Below, one piece after another: positions 24,729 to 38,990 of a stretch of DNA of 64,000 bases. The notes beneath the pieces were generated by a model, which made no database searches, had not been told where the DNA came from, and was given only the letters and a program-made list of their open reading frames with translations. Every line of letters starts with the position of its first letter. Positions within the stretch are counted from its first letter, which is position 1. This DNA is from Chamaecyparis obtusa (taxonomy: Eukaryota > Streptophyta > Pinopsida > Cupressales > Cupressaceae), in contig BSBK01001534.1 of assembly GCA_027943335.1 (NCBI GenBank), positions 2,689,501-2,753,500 of the forward strand. The letters run 5' to 3'. Position numbers and translations under genes: made by a program.

Positions 24729-25777
24729 CTTGGTATCAGAGCACCAAGTTCTACATTGGGAACTCTGGGAAGTTGTGTGCCCATTAGATGTCTAAACTGG
24801 TAAACTTGAAACCAAACATAGACATATAACTCTTTTGTATTTTGATAACCATTAAACTACATCTAAACATTTATGCTTTGCTTTCTCTTTAATGTCTTTG
24901 AGATATCACCTTTTCTAGTGTTTGTCATAGGTGTTTGAACTGTTTATTACATATGGTTACCTTCTCTAATGCATCTAGGGTGAAATACCTTGGATTTCAT
25001 GAAGTGATTACTCCCTTGAGTGTGGCTACTACTAGTCACCTTGTTATATGGATGTGTTATGATTGATGATTTATTTTTGGTTGATTTATGAATTGTTCGT
25101 GATGTATATGGGCTAGCATTGAAATTTTTGAACTTTCTTATGATCGTCTTCTCGTTATCTATTTTTGTGATGCTAGTCACACTTGATTTATTGTTGAAAT
25201 TGAGATATCTCATGATTTAATGTTGGACTTATGTTTCCCCATTTGGGTTTTACCTTTGCGAGTTTTATGGTGGCTACTCTGAATGTTTGGTAATGGTGGC
25301 CTTGTTCTGTGATAAGTATTGTTTCTATCATGTTCATCATGAACCCATGATAGTATGTATAATGGAGGACATCATAGAGATGGTACTATATGTGCTGTGG
25401 GATATTAGAATCATTGTGTATCCTTTATGTTTGCATAAGTATTGCATTAACTAGATAGATTTTCATGAACTCCTCAATTTTATTATTTGTTGTGAATGTG
25501 TTCTTTATGCGATTGAACCTAGATGTTTTCTATGATGATGAATGAATAAAAGTTTTGATTTATTTGAATTTAAAATGAATAATTGATCAATGTGATTTTC
25601 AATTTGTTCCTACACTAGATATTATATTATTCTTAATGACTACATATCATGTTCCTACCCTATGATTTGATTTTAGATGTTATGTTTTGTTTTTAGTTAA
25701 TATTTTATGTTTGGGGTATATGTATCCTCATTTGTTTGTAGGCTTCCAGGAGTAAGCCTAATCCTAGGGGGGGTGGA
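24729..25777 (+). mobile_element. Internal region of the non-autonomous LTR element
   Basis: Only about 1.05 kb separates the two 3-kb LTRs. It begins with a primer site matching the plant initiator-Met type (ttggtatcagagc, 24730-24742) and ends with a purine tract (aggggggg, about 25766-25773). No gag, protease or RT motif is visible in any frame. The organisation is that of a LARD-like, non-autonomous element that would need proteins from a relative. Confidence 0.8.
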
Positions 25778-28913
<3,136 letters not shown>

Positions 28914-28918
28914 AGCAT

Positions 28919-30290
28919 TAAGGAAAAAGAAGCCAGAATGACCTAAACACCTATTCCTTTTGATTTAGCAAGTTAACATAAGCATCAATGCACTGTTGCT
29001 AGGATGACCTAAATGTTGCTTGTGTACAAACACACCAGACACATGAGAGTAGCTTCTTTTGCTAAGTATAATAAGAATGCTCGCAGTGACCCTTACGTTC
29101 ACTTCAGTAGGATGAGCGTTTGAACATTCACTTGTAGCAAAAGAAGTCACTCAAACAGACAAGGAGAAGAACCAACCTCACCAAAGTTTCCATATAAAAG
29201 GAGTCGAGGTACACATGGCCATCCAACACAAGATGAAGGCTCTCATAGTAGACACCCCTCTTATATGGATTCCTTGGATCATTGGAACTAAACCAACAAA
29301 TAGAAAGCAAAGAAAAGATCATGCCCCCAGTCCTGTTAGCTCTCAGTTAAGATAGACATCTTTGAGTTGCTCAAGGAGGAATGATAAAGGGAAAAGGACA
29401 AGCACACACAAAAAAGAAAATCTCAGCATGTCTCAGAGAGTTCACAAATTTAATTTTAAGTTTTTTAGTTTCAACAGATTGATGTCAGATCGGAAGTATA
29501 TAGCACGTTCATGAGAAGTCTCATCAGGACGGCGATAGTAAATAGACACGAGAGACAGTCTCAAGGAGAGATTGTATTGCTAATGAAGTATCAGTAGGCA
29601 GACACAATGAGAATCACTGGTGTCTGATGTGAGGAAGATCCTAGGCTAAGCATCAGTAGGTAGACATAGTGAGAACCACTGGTGACTGATGTGAGGAAGA
29701 TCCTAAGCTAAGAATTAGTAGGTAGATGCAGTCAGAACCATTGGTGACTTATGCGAGGAAGATCCTAAGCTAAGCATTAGTAGGAAGACATAGTGAGAAC
29801 CACTGGTGATTGATGTGAGGAAGATCCTTTGAAAAGATAGGACAATGCCCCCTAGACCAAGAAGGGTGCCCCCAAGTGTGACTAGTTTCAATCCATGTAA
29901 AGTCGAGCATAATCTCGAAGATAACTGAGAGAAAGTGCATGAGCAAGAAAACTAAAGAAGGAAAATAGGAAAGCAACTGTATAGGACCAAGTGGTGCTAT
30001 GATAGGTATAGCATTGTAGAACAAGAGGTGCCTCTTTACTAGGTTTTTGCTATCTTGGTAGGATTTATTCCTTTTGCTACCATGATGCCTGTTTACCAGG
30101 TTTTCATCAATGACACATTTTTTTTTTTCAATTTTTTTTTTGTATTTTTACGCTTTTTATTTTTTTTGGTTGATGCATCAAAGTGCCTAGTTACTAGGTT
30201 TTCACTAAGATGATCATTTTTTTTAGGATATTTTGCAATTTTTAGGATTTTTTTTAGAATAGTATGTACATGGAGCATTCAGAAGATGTC
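28919..30290. other. T-C internal region downstream of integrase, with 62-bp tandem repeat
   Basis: Mostly non-coding. A tandem array of four 62-base units spans 29587-29834, each ending in gaggaagatcct. At 30030-30210 the phrase tttaccaggtttt occurs in three diverged forms. On the minus strand, weak traces of the polyprotein C-terminus continue from 30650 to about 30290, with stops. Confidence 0.5.
29587..29834. repeat. Tandem repeat, 62 bp x 4
   Basis: Four head-to-tail copies share the frame 'cagtaggtagacatagtgag ... accactggtga ... gaggaagatcctaagcta'. Copies are roughly 85-90% alike by eye, and the last diverges at its end. The array lies in the untranslated 3' part of T-C. Confidence 0.85.
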
Positions 30291-30292
30291 TC

Positions 30293-31020
30293 ATCTATAA
30301 AATCACTTCAAATGTAGAGTGTTGATTGGCTCTTTGAGCTATTCTCCTCCAGAAGTAGAGATTTGATAGGCACTAGACCCAAACACTGTAGTAACAATAC
30401 ACAGACCAAGCCAATTTGGTTCAAACTTTCCCTTTTGGATCTATTGTTGTTGATTCTTAGGGTTCTCTCTTAGAATGAGATCACCCACTTGGAAGTCCCT
30501 TCGTATAACTTTCTTATTATAGCTCTTGGACATCTATTTCTGATATGCTCAAAGATGATCGAACGCCACTTGATGACGCTCATCTAGTAGTTCTAGCTCT
30601 TGTAGTCAAGATATTCTAATGTCTTCATCAATGATGAGGCCTTTTAGAGAGACTCACAAAGTAGGAATCTTGACCTCAATAGGGAGTACAACATCTGCAC
30701 CATAAACTAAAGCAAAGGGTGTGACCCCTGTTGGTGTTTGAATACTTATTCTATAAGCCCATAAAGCCAGATTGATCTGGAGGTGCCAATCTCTACCAGA
30801 TTTATGAACTATGCAGTGCAGGATCTTAAGGATTGCCTTGTTTGATGCTTTCACCTATCCATTATCCTAGGGATAATAGATGGAAGACCAATGCTGAGTG
30901 ATTTTAAACTAGAGAAAAGCTCTTTCAGATCCTTATTCTTGAACTACCCCCCACTGTCAGTGATTATTGAGGAGGGTACACCATACCTATTGGCATTAAG
31001 TATGATTGTCATTAGTGACT
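30293..31020 (-). pseudogene. T-C integrase, C-terminal part
   Basis: On the minus strand this continues the integrase after an insertion. It has the second catalytic-Asp region (RYGVPSSIITDSG), then KITQHWSSIYYP and NKAILKILHCIVH. Next comes the post-catalytic part (DWHLQINLALWAYRISIQTP, then VYGADVVLPIEVKIP; 30654-30854) and the C-terminal domain (LLDERHQVAFDHLRAYQK, about 30560-30610). Internal stops and a frameshift near 30870 break it. The order DDE core then GAD/VLPIE motif is typical of Ty3/gypsy integrase. No chromodomain is visible, as expected for a non-chromovirus. Confidence 0.8.
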
Positions 31021-31025
31021 ACACT

Positions 31026-32120
31026 TATTCAGACTCTGCGTGTTTACCAAGAAGAACAGTGTTTACCGAGTAGAATAGTGTTTACCAAGCATAACAGTGT
31101 TTACCAAGCAGAGCAATGTTTACCGAGCAGAGCAGTGTTTACCGAGAAGAACAATGTTTACCGAGCATAACAGTGTTTACCGAGTGCCAGCACAGTAAAC
31201 AGGGAATTCAGTCTCTATCGAGTGACACTATATCTACCGAGTCTCCATTATATACCGAGTTCGAAACTACAACCAAGTGGTTAGTATGGACTGGGCCTCC
31301 ACTTCTACCGAGTGCATTACGATGTCGAGTAACGTAGTGGATGTCGAGTATCAGAAAGTCACCGAGTTAGTTTGCAGTAACCGAGTCACTATATTTGGGC
31401 CGACTCAGTAATACTTGTGTTTTCTTGTTTAGAGCTGACTTTTGTTATTGTTTTGTAATTATTTTAATTGATATATAAACAATGTTTTTTATCCTATCAA
31501 AGTGTGTGAAAAAGTAAGAAGCAAAAAAGAGAAGAAAGGCAGAGATAAGTGAATTACAAAGCGATACAACAGTATAAGAAGTAGCAGAGACATATCTATC
31601 ATAGAAGGTGATCAGTACATCAGAGAATCTCAATCAGCAAGAACAGTTGCAAGTAAGAGATCTACTGTTTCACCTAATAGGTGAATCAGCCCCAAATCCT
31701 TTAACCGGGTAGACTTAACAATCTTTGCAAAAATCTCTTAACCGAGTGCATACTTCTTTGTATGTTTGTAAATCCTCTAACAAGGTGGACCTAGCAGTCC
31801 TTATTGCTCCTAACAGGTCAGATCATCAGAAGTGATCATTGTAAGCCTTAACCGGCAAACTTTATATTGCAGTATTGAAGTTTAGTGGGTTTCATCCCCA
31901 CCCCAATTTTTCTTTCTATTTGGAAGGTTTCTGGGTCACCAAATCTCTGTGTTTAAAGTGTTATGAATGTTTTATTCTTTCTATTACTCATGCATACAGT
32001 TAGCTTATCAATCTAGTGTCATTGAGAATATGGTTGAGATCTAAAGTTAATAAAAGTTTTGAAGTTACTGATTCACCCCTCCCCTCTCAGTAACCTAACT
32101 AGTCTTGAATATTTCCAACA
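31026..32120 (+). repeat. Solo LTR of a Copia-type element inside T-C integrase
   Basis: The insert splits the integrase frame. It ends ..CTAGTCTTGAATATTTCCAACA at 32120 after a cacccctcccctctcagtaac stretch matching the end of the main Copia LTR (50690-50715). It also shares 'aaaatctcttaaccgagtg'-type phrases with the Copia LTRs. The left boundary is approximate: acact (31021-31025) versus atact (32121-32125) is a possible duplication with one change. There is no internal region. The 5' part holds an array of 19-base units (next entry). Confidence 0.65.
31041..31192. repeat. Tandem repeat, 19 bp x 8, with ACCGAG core
   Basis: Eight contiguous copies of tgtttaccgagcagaacag (with a/g and short variations) start every 19 bases from 31041. 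Past 31192, accgagt continues to appear irregularly to about 31390 and again in the main Copia LTRs (49616, 49645, 49669). It looks like amplification of a promoter-proximal LTR motif. Confidence 0.85.
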
Positions 32121-32610
32121 ATACTTGCAGATGATGTAGTTCAGGATAAACATGGCTACAGACTTGCCATTTGCTATAGTCAGAGGTACTGCCTCAACCC
32201 ATTTAGTGAAATAGTTTGTATCGGTGATAATGAACTTGTGTCCATTTGATGAAGAAGGGTGAATCCAACCCACCAAATCAAAGGCCCATTGTTGGAATGG
32301 CCAAAAGGTAATGAATGGGATTAGCTCCTTGGCGGGAGCATGAATTAGATTCCCATGAAGTTGACACTATTTACAAGCCTTGGCATATTGTATAGCTTCT
32401 TTCTCCATATTAGGCCAATAGTAACCATCTCTAATAAGTTTACAAGCCAATGTTAGACCACTTGAATGGGATTGAGAGATGCCTTCATGCACCTCAACTA
32501 ATGCACGTTTGGACTCATTGGGTTTTAAACACCTAAGGAGGGTACCATCTAGACCTTGCCTATACAAGTCATTAGCTATGATAACATACCGTGAAGCACT
32601 ATAGATTAGG
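32121..32610 (-). pseudogene. T-C integrase, N-terminal part
   Basis: Minus-strand frame with the integrase zinc-binding region. The His pair is in VEVHEGISQSHSSG (about 32470-32510) and the Cys pair in AKACK*CQLHGN (about 32360-32380), where a stop falls between the two Cys. The catalytic core follows (VGWIHPSSSNGHKF, then NYFTKWVEAVPL). It breaks at NYIICKY, where the Copia solo LTR is inserted. The residue at the usual first catalytic Asp position is intact upstream (WAFDL). It would have joined cDNA to host DNA, and it is now disrupted. Confidence 0.85.
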
Positions 32611-32639
32611 TGATGTTTCTCATTCTAGGTTTAAGTGTC

Positions 32640-33275
32640 TGGAACAATCTGGTCATGGAGGTAGGAGTAGATATGATGGTAGCAGGATGAGTCATGTCTA
32701 ATGACTGAACATATCATCCTAGATTTGAGGGACTCATGGGTTGGGTAGCGTAACATCTCCACTAGGAATTCATGTCAGAAGTCATTTTCTAGCATTTGTA
32801 ACATGGAAGCAAGAGTGGCCATAGCATCAGCTGCTTTGTTAGTTGCTCGTAGAATCTATTGGAAAGTGACATGTGAAAAGTATTTTCTTAGGTCATCAAC
32901 CATCCTTTTGTAAGGTACTAGTTTGTCATCCTTTGTTTGATAAATGTCATTGACTTGGTTGATGATAAGCTGTGAAGCTCTAAAGATCTTGAGCTCATCT
33001 ACTCTCCATTCTATGGCTATATTCATGCCATTGATTAGGGCTTCATACTCAGCAATTTTTTTTGTATAAGGAAACAACATTTTGTATGCCTTTGGTAAAG
33101 AGTACCTCTGTGGTGTAATGAATAGTATTCCGGCACCTAACCCCTACTAGGTAAATGATCCATCAAAGAACATGGTCCATGTCTGATGTGTGAGAAGCAT
33201 TATGGACTCATCTGGAAACTCAATGTTCAATGGTTGATAATCTATGATAGGTACTTCAGCCAACTGATCTGCAAT
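32640..33275 (-). pseudogene. T-C second (archaeal-type) RNase H
   Basis: Downstream of the usual RNase H and before integrase, the minus strand encodes MFFDGSFT (about 33155-33184) with its catalytic-Asp context. Then come GLGAGILFI and IAEYEALINGMNIAIEW (catalytic Glu context), and FRASQLIINQVN (Asp replaced by Ala in the usual D-S position). Two RNase H domains in series are diagnostic of the Tat lineage of plant Ty3/gypsy elements. Two TAG-type stops follow SFT and others occur later, so it is inactive. Confidence 0.8.
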
Positions 33276-33770
33276 TTATTTTCCTTTAATGGCTTTTCTC
33301 TCTATATAATCAATGTCAAACTCACTAAGTATCATGACCCATTTCGCTAATTGACTTGTAATGGCAGCTTTATTGAGCAAGTACTTTAATGGATCAATTT
33401 TTTTAATAAGACATGTGGTGTGAGCAAGCATGTAATGCCACAATTTCCATGAAGAAAATACCACTACTAGGCAAGCTTTCTTAATGACAGAATAGTTCAT
33501 TTCATAAGAGACCAAAGTTCTACTAATGTAATAAATAGCCCTTTCTTTGTTGTTCTGATCTTCTTGAGCCAGTAAGACACCTAGTGATGTGTCTGTAGCA
33601 GAGATATAGAGAATGAGTGGTTTTCCATGAATAGGAGGCATCGATATTGGTGGATTGGAAAGAAACTGTTTGATCTATTGGAGCCCTTTCTCACATTCTT
33701 CGTTCCACTCATAGGTCACACCTTTATGTAGGGTCTTGGTGAATGGTTGTGACTTGTCTGCTAGTTGTGC
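33276..33770 (-). pseudogene. T-C first RNase H
   Basis: The open part is 33276-33641 on the minus strand (LILYISATDTSLGVLLAQ, IYYISRTLVSYEMNYSVIKK, LLNKAAITSQLAKWVMILSEFDIDYI). These match the Ty3/gypsy RNase H core with the first catalytic Asp (ATD) present. The connection to RT includes the tether phrase VTYEWNEECEKGLQ (about 33680-33720), followed by a stop. It would remove RNA from the RNA:DNA hybrid. It shares frame with RT. Confidence 0.85.
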
Positions 33771-33779
33771 AATGAAGCG

Positions 33780-34718
33780 TTAGATATATTGTAACCGGCC
33801 TTGGAGACCTCTCATTTGACTAATGTTGTGTGGTGGGGGCATCTCCATAATAGCTTGAACCTTCTCAGGATCAACCTCTATGACCTTAGCAGATATGATG
33901 TAACCTAATAGTTTACCAGATGTGACTCCAAAGGAACACTTTTTTGGATTGAGCCTTAAACTAAATTGTTCCATTTGATCTAATATAGGACCTAGATCTA
34001 CAAGATGCACTTTCCATTCCATGCTCTTAGCTAATTTATCATCCACATAATCTTCCATCATCTTATGCATCATGTCATGAAAGATGGTGGTGATAGCTCT
34101 TTGATATGTGGCTCTAGAATTTTTAACCCCAAAGGGCATGACATTCCAATAGAAAGTTCCCCAAGCACATGTGAAGGAAGTCTTCTCTTGGTCTTATAGC
34201 ATAATTTTAGTTTGGTTGTAGCCAGAGAAACTGTCCATCAATGAGTACATTTCATAACCTATCGTCATATCTACAATCATGTCAATGTTGGGTAATGGGA
34301 AGTCATACTTGGGACAAGCTTTGTTCAAATATCTAAAATATGTGTAGACTCTGATAGATTTATCATGTTTGGTAATTGGAACGATATTAGAAATCCACTC
34401 TGCATAGTCAATTGCTCTAATGAAACTAGCTTTGAGAAGTTTTTCTAATTCAGCTTTGACTAAAAGTGCCACATGCAAATGCATCTTTCGAAGCTTTTGT
34501 TTGAAAGGCTTGACACCTGGTGCAATAGATAAGTGATGCATAATCAGATTAGGATCCAAACCAGGCATATCAGAATAAGACCATGCAAAGTTGATCTTCT
34601 TGCTTCGAAAGAATTTGGTGAGTTCCTCTTTCTCTTCTACAAATAAGGACTGTGCCAGATGAATAATTTGAGGTGTTGCTTCTGTACCCAATTTGACTGG
34701 TTGAGTGGGCTCTATCAA
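33780..34718 (-). pseudogene. T-C reverse transcriptase
   Basis: Two open pieces (34718-34194 and 34139-33780) in one frame are separated by a TAA after IML. Visible motifs are AGVKPFKQKLRKM-like entry (APGVKPFKQKLRKM), EWISNIVPITKHD, YLNKACPKYDFPLPNID, MPFGVKNSRATYQRA, the catalytic YVDD box (34038-34049) and LRLNPKKCSFGVTSGKLLGYI. These are standard Ty3/gypsy RT blocks in the correct order, and the active-site Asp pair is retained. The frame differs by one from the gag-protease frame, so at least one frameshift lies between about 36470 and 35320. Confidence 0.9.
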
Positions 34719-34733
34719 TATTGAAGATCTTTC

Positions 34734-36474
34734 CTAAAAATGACTCAGAAGTGTATCAAGTATCCCATCCTCAGGCACCTCAGAGAGGTTTTCACCCTTA
34801 GATACATCTTTTGTTTTTACTTTTTTCAACTCTGACACTGCCAGAATGTGGTTTTCACCATCAGAGCACCTATTTCTTTTTCTCTTAATTTTATGACTGA
34901 GATACTTGATATTAGCTTCAGTCATGTTGACACTATCTTTTTTGGTAGAGGACGTCATAGGTTTGATAGTGTTAAGGTAGAAAGCAAGAGTGTAGTCATT
35001 CTAGAATGTAAGGACTTCATTGGATGGAGAGGAGAGGTTCCAGTTTATCAGCTCAGAATGGTGGAGTGAAAGAGGAGTGACTAGTTCAACTGCATTCATG
35101 GTATAGTCATCAAAAGCATGGATAAGCAAGTCAAGACCTAAAGCGATCTCATCCAGAGGTGTGTTCAAGTCCCTTCGAGACCTTACATTAGAAGTAGAGG
35201 GAATTTTAATGTCAATGGAATCACACTCAGTTGTCCTAACACTAGACCCTTCACCTACTTCAAGGAGGTTTTCAAATGTGTGTACTATGTCTACATCCTT
35301 ATTAGAAGTTGCATCAGACATAGAATCAAACTCATACTCATGTAAGTCTGTTATACTTGAAATGGGAACTCCATCAATGCTAGTTGTACCATCTGACTCA
35401 TTATCATCTCTTGTAACATTTATGTTCTATTGATTTTGTTATTATTGAAAATGTGCTTGAAAAGATGACGACATGTAGAGTTGCCGTTGATAGTTAGGGT
35501 GAGCCATTTGCATTTTTCTCAATCGTTCATATGACAAAGGAGTAATTGAGGTAGTCTCACCATAATCACTATTAGTTTCAAGGTTTCTAATATGCTACTC
35601 CAGACCATTTGGCTCTATGAAGAGCATGGTAAGATCTGGAGGAAATGATAAGGAAATGTATCCTCATCTGAACTAACCTCTGAGTTTTCAACTGAAACAG
35701 TGTCACAAGAGACTGGTGGACATTTTGGTTCTGGTATAAATTTATTAATCCCTAAATGAAATGGGATTTTCTTAAGGCCTAAACCTGTGGTATCTTTTGT
35801 CCTTCACCCTATTGCTTCAATTGGTTCTAGCAATCTATTATCATTCACCCCTATAGGGCCACTCCCTTTATATTTGAAGCATTTCATGAGCTTGAAACCT
35901 TCACTGATTGGTTCATGTTCTATATCATGAGTAGGAGTGATTTGTTTAGATGTGTCTTTCTCTTTATAAATCCAAGCTGCAATGGATCAATTTTCATCCT
36001 CATATTCTAATGGTGTTGTGGCTTGTATAAAAGTGCCATCATAGACTACTTGGGGTAAGATAGCAGAAGGTTTCTTGTTCTCAAAAAGTCTCCCATAGGA
36101 ACGCAGAGATAGAGGTAAAGTTGTCAGTGACAAAATAGGTTCCATCTAATATTCCCCCATACCTGAATCTATAAGTTTTAGAGTCTTTTCCATCTCTTTT
36201 AGTTTGGCATCAAAGAATTCAGTAGACTCTCTATTTGTTGGGACAAAACTGTCAGTAGACTGAGTGAGGGTATTGCAAGAATAGCTTCTGTTGGTAGGTA
36301 TAGTTACTTCAGCTCTGGAGAAGGGGAACTTTATGCACTAATGGTATGTCAAAGGAACCACTTGCATCTCATGGATCCACAGTCTTCCCAATAGTATGTT
36401 GTAGGTGAGAGGAATATCTAATACCTAACAGACAACATTACTCTCAATAGGACCAACCATGATGGGTAACACAA
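34734..36474 (-). pseudogene. T-C protease-RT linker, degenerate
   Basis: On the minus strand the frame continues past protease (PIESNVVCQVLDIPLTYNIL, GRLWIHEMQVVPLTYH) and through a long acidic linker with GLGLRKIPFHLG, resembling the glycine-rich motif often placed before RT in this group. It then switches frame before 35321. ORFs at 35001-35321 and 34734-34958 are Ser/Asp/Glu-rich linker pieces without a named domain. Several stops are present. Confidence 0.6.
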
Positions 36475-37080
36475 TCAGACCCTTAGACTTGCACTCTTAT
36501 TCATCATATGCTTTGATAGTAATATTTTATGCACATCTATATAATCTTCACCATAACCTAGCTGGGTGAGCAAATTAGCAGAGCAAGTATTGAGACCAGC
36601 ACCATTATTAATAAGGACATGATAGACATGCTTTGGGCCAATGATGACTTCAATATGCAGAGGAGTATTATGCCGGTGGCTTAGCAAATGATTGTCTTCT
36701 TGAGAGAAAGATAGATAATGAGGTGAGGTCAGGTGACCTACCATTAATTGAAACTAGTCAAAATTAAGATCTTTTGGGACATTTGCCCCAGCAAGGGCTT
36801 TATCCAAAATCTGCCTATGAGTAGGTGAGATTTTCAACAACTCAAAAATAGTGATCTGAGCATTGGTACGTTGTAATTGGTCTAGGATGCTATAGTTGAC
36901 ACTAGTAGATGCAGTGAAGAATTTAGAATTCTTTTTGTCAAGAGAAACAACAACTTTGTCTGCAGGTTGTTTCGGCATAGATGTAGAAGGCTCAGGGCCT
37001 TTGAGAGTGAGATTTGCATTAGATCAAGTAACAACATTTGCACAAACCTAAGACTATTGTGATTCAGAAGATTGAGACAT
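36475..37080 (-). pseudogene. T-C aspartic protease region
   Basis: Minus-strand frame shared with gag. PLHIEVIIGPKHVYHVLINNGAGLN covers the active-site block (about 36580-36680), followed by LLTQLGYG. In retropepsins the active-site triad begins with Asp. Here the position reads Asn (LINNGAGLN, 36591-36625), consistent with one G-to-A change, so the protease is probably inactive even apart from the stops. The preceding part (36754-36978) is a linker (QILDKALAGANVPKDLNFD) known from this group upstream of protease. Confidence 0.75.
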
Positions 37081-38990
37081 AGGACCTCACAAAATAAATG
37101 GAGCTTTGGGTCTGGAAGAGCCTGCACTCCCTTTGATGGTGATCACATCATAGTATTTGACATTGACAGGTTCAACCATATTGATAACATTGTCATTGGT
37201 ATTGTAGGTATAGTTGACCTTGTTATTGGTATTCTTAGGGTTGGAAGATTCACCCTTCTCATGAGGAGGAAAGGGATCTTTGAATTCTTGATGATCCGAA
37301 TTATCATTATGATCGCTCAAAACATCACCATTGTCAATAAGATCTTGGATCTTGTGTCTAAGTTGGATATAGGTAGAAGTCTTATGACCCTTGTTTTGAT
37401 GGTAATCACAGTATGCAGACTCATTCCACCAGGCAGGTCATGGTTGTGGATCATAAGGACACAAATTATCTGGAGGCATGAGTCTTTGGTTTTGTAAAAG
37501 AGTCGTGTAGACTACATCAAGAGGTTCCCCGAGGGGTGTGAAATCACATTTGGGTCGAGGTGCCCAAGGTTTGTTTGTGGCAAATTTTGAAGGTGGTTGA
37601 TTTTTTGTTGCAACCTTCTTAGTGGCTTTGGCTTCTTGCATATTGGAGGTGAGATTAAAAATAGTCTTGGGAGGCTTTGGGGTCACATTGTCAACAACAC
37701 CATTATTCACAACATCCCAATTTTTATTAACAATTTTGGCATTATCATTGCTTGAGGAAGACCCTTGCTTGTTATCTTTCTCGAGGGTTAGCTCTCCTTT
37801 CTTGACCATAAATGCCTCTATTCTCATAGCCTACTTAATCATGTCATCAAAGGTCAAAGGACCTTATAGCTGTACTTGGTATCCAAAATCTAGAAGTAAA
37901 TTGTCAAGAAAAATGTCAAGTTTCTTAGATTCTAATATTTTAAAAGAATATTTGGTATAGAGTTGTCTCCATCACTAGAAAAATGTCAGGAAAGGTTCTC
38001 CAGATCATTGTCTCAGATTGTAAAGATCGTAGATGTTGATCGGATACTGAATTTTATGCAAATAATGCTGGAGAAATAGATTAGCAATCTCATCAAAAGA
38101 TTTGATACCATTAGGAAGTCAGGAGAACCACTCCATAGAAGATCCACCTAGACTATGTGGAAAGAGACACATGAGATAAGTCTGATCATGTATGAACTCC
38201 ATGGATAGAGTGTTAAACTCTCTCAAGTGATCCTAAGGATCAGAGGTACCCAGATATTTATCGTACTTGGGGAGTTCCACAACTTTGGGAAAAGGTGGCA
38301 TTGTAAGACTCTTGTCAAATAGGAATGGACAAATACTCTCCAGTGTGAACTATTTTGCTGGTGTGTCTTTGGCTTTCATGAGTTGTTGGATCTGGGTTTG
38401 CATGTCTTGGACTAGTTTTTGCATTCTAGTCACCTCCATTTCCTCTTCTTTGACTACAAGAGTCTCAACTTTATAATATGGGGGTAACTTGGCCCCTTGT
38501 TTGGCTAGCTTGAGAAAGTATCTCTCTTTCCATTCTTTCATCAAAATTTCCATCATTTTGTGAAGACTTTTATTGGACCGGGCAGCCTCAACATCTTGCG
38601 GGGTTATTTCTCCCTCTTCATTACCAAGGATTTCAAATATGCTGGGGGAACAAAAATTTTCTTGGTTGTCTTGAGCTTGATCTTGATCATGATCATGAGC
38701 TCTACTATACTCACCCTCTTGATGTTTGTGTGACATCTTGCTAGTGTGCAAGTGCACAATGTAAGCAGATTGAGTATGATGAAGTTCACTATGACAAGAG
38801 ATTGTTGCTAAGGAAACCTTGGGTTCTGAAAAAGGATTAATCTCTGATAAGGAAACCCTGGGTGTCACAAAAGGATTAAGTTCTGGCAAGGAAACATGAT
38901 TTTCCTCAAAAGGATCAATTTTAGGCAAGGAAATGCGGGATGCCTCAAAGGGATCAATCTCTAATGATGATTCTTTAGAGACTTTGTGTT
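37081..38990 (-). pseudogene. T-C gag
   Basis: The minus-strand frame runs from about 38990. An N-terminal repeat zone of four 13-residue units (EIDPFEASRISLP type; 38806-38961) comes first, then a charged coiled-coil stretch (TRMQKLVQDMQTQIQQLMKA, 38350-38430). The retrotransposon gag capsid block follows (MPPFPKVVELPKYDKYLGTS, LMCLFPHSLGGSSMEWFS, QHYLHKIQ; 37840-38320). Last is a C-terminal zinc-type motif (CDYHQNKGHKTSTY, about 37370-37420) whose last Cys has become Tyr. In-frame stops occur within the capsid block (e.g. after PAK, SDP, WFS). The capsid would form the particle that packages element RNA. Start choice is uncertain because no clean ATG precedes the repeats. Confidence 0.8.

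Noticed and set aside
24730..24742. Sequence complementary to initiator tRNA, considered as a tRNA gene fragment.
   Set aside because: It is only 13 bases long and directly abuts an LTR end, so it is a primer-binding site. No cloverleaf-forming sequence surrounds it.
31041..31192. Regular short repeats that could be taken for a CRISPR array.
   Set aside because: The units are contiguous 19-mers without unique spacers, inside a plant retrotransposon LTR.
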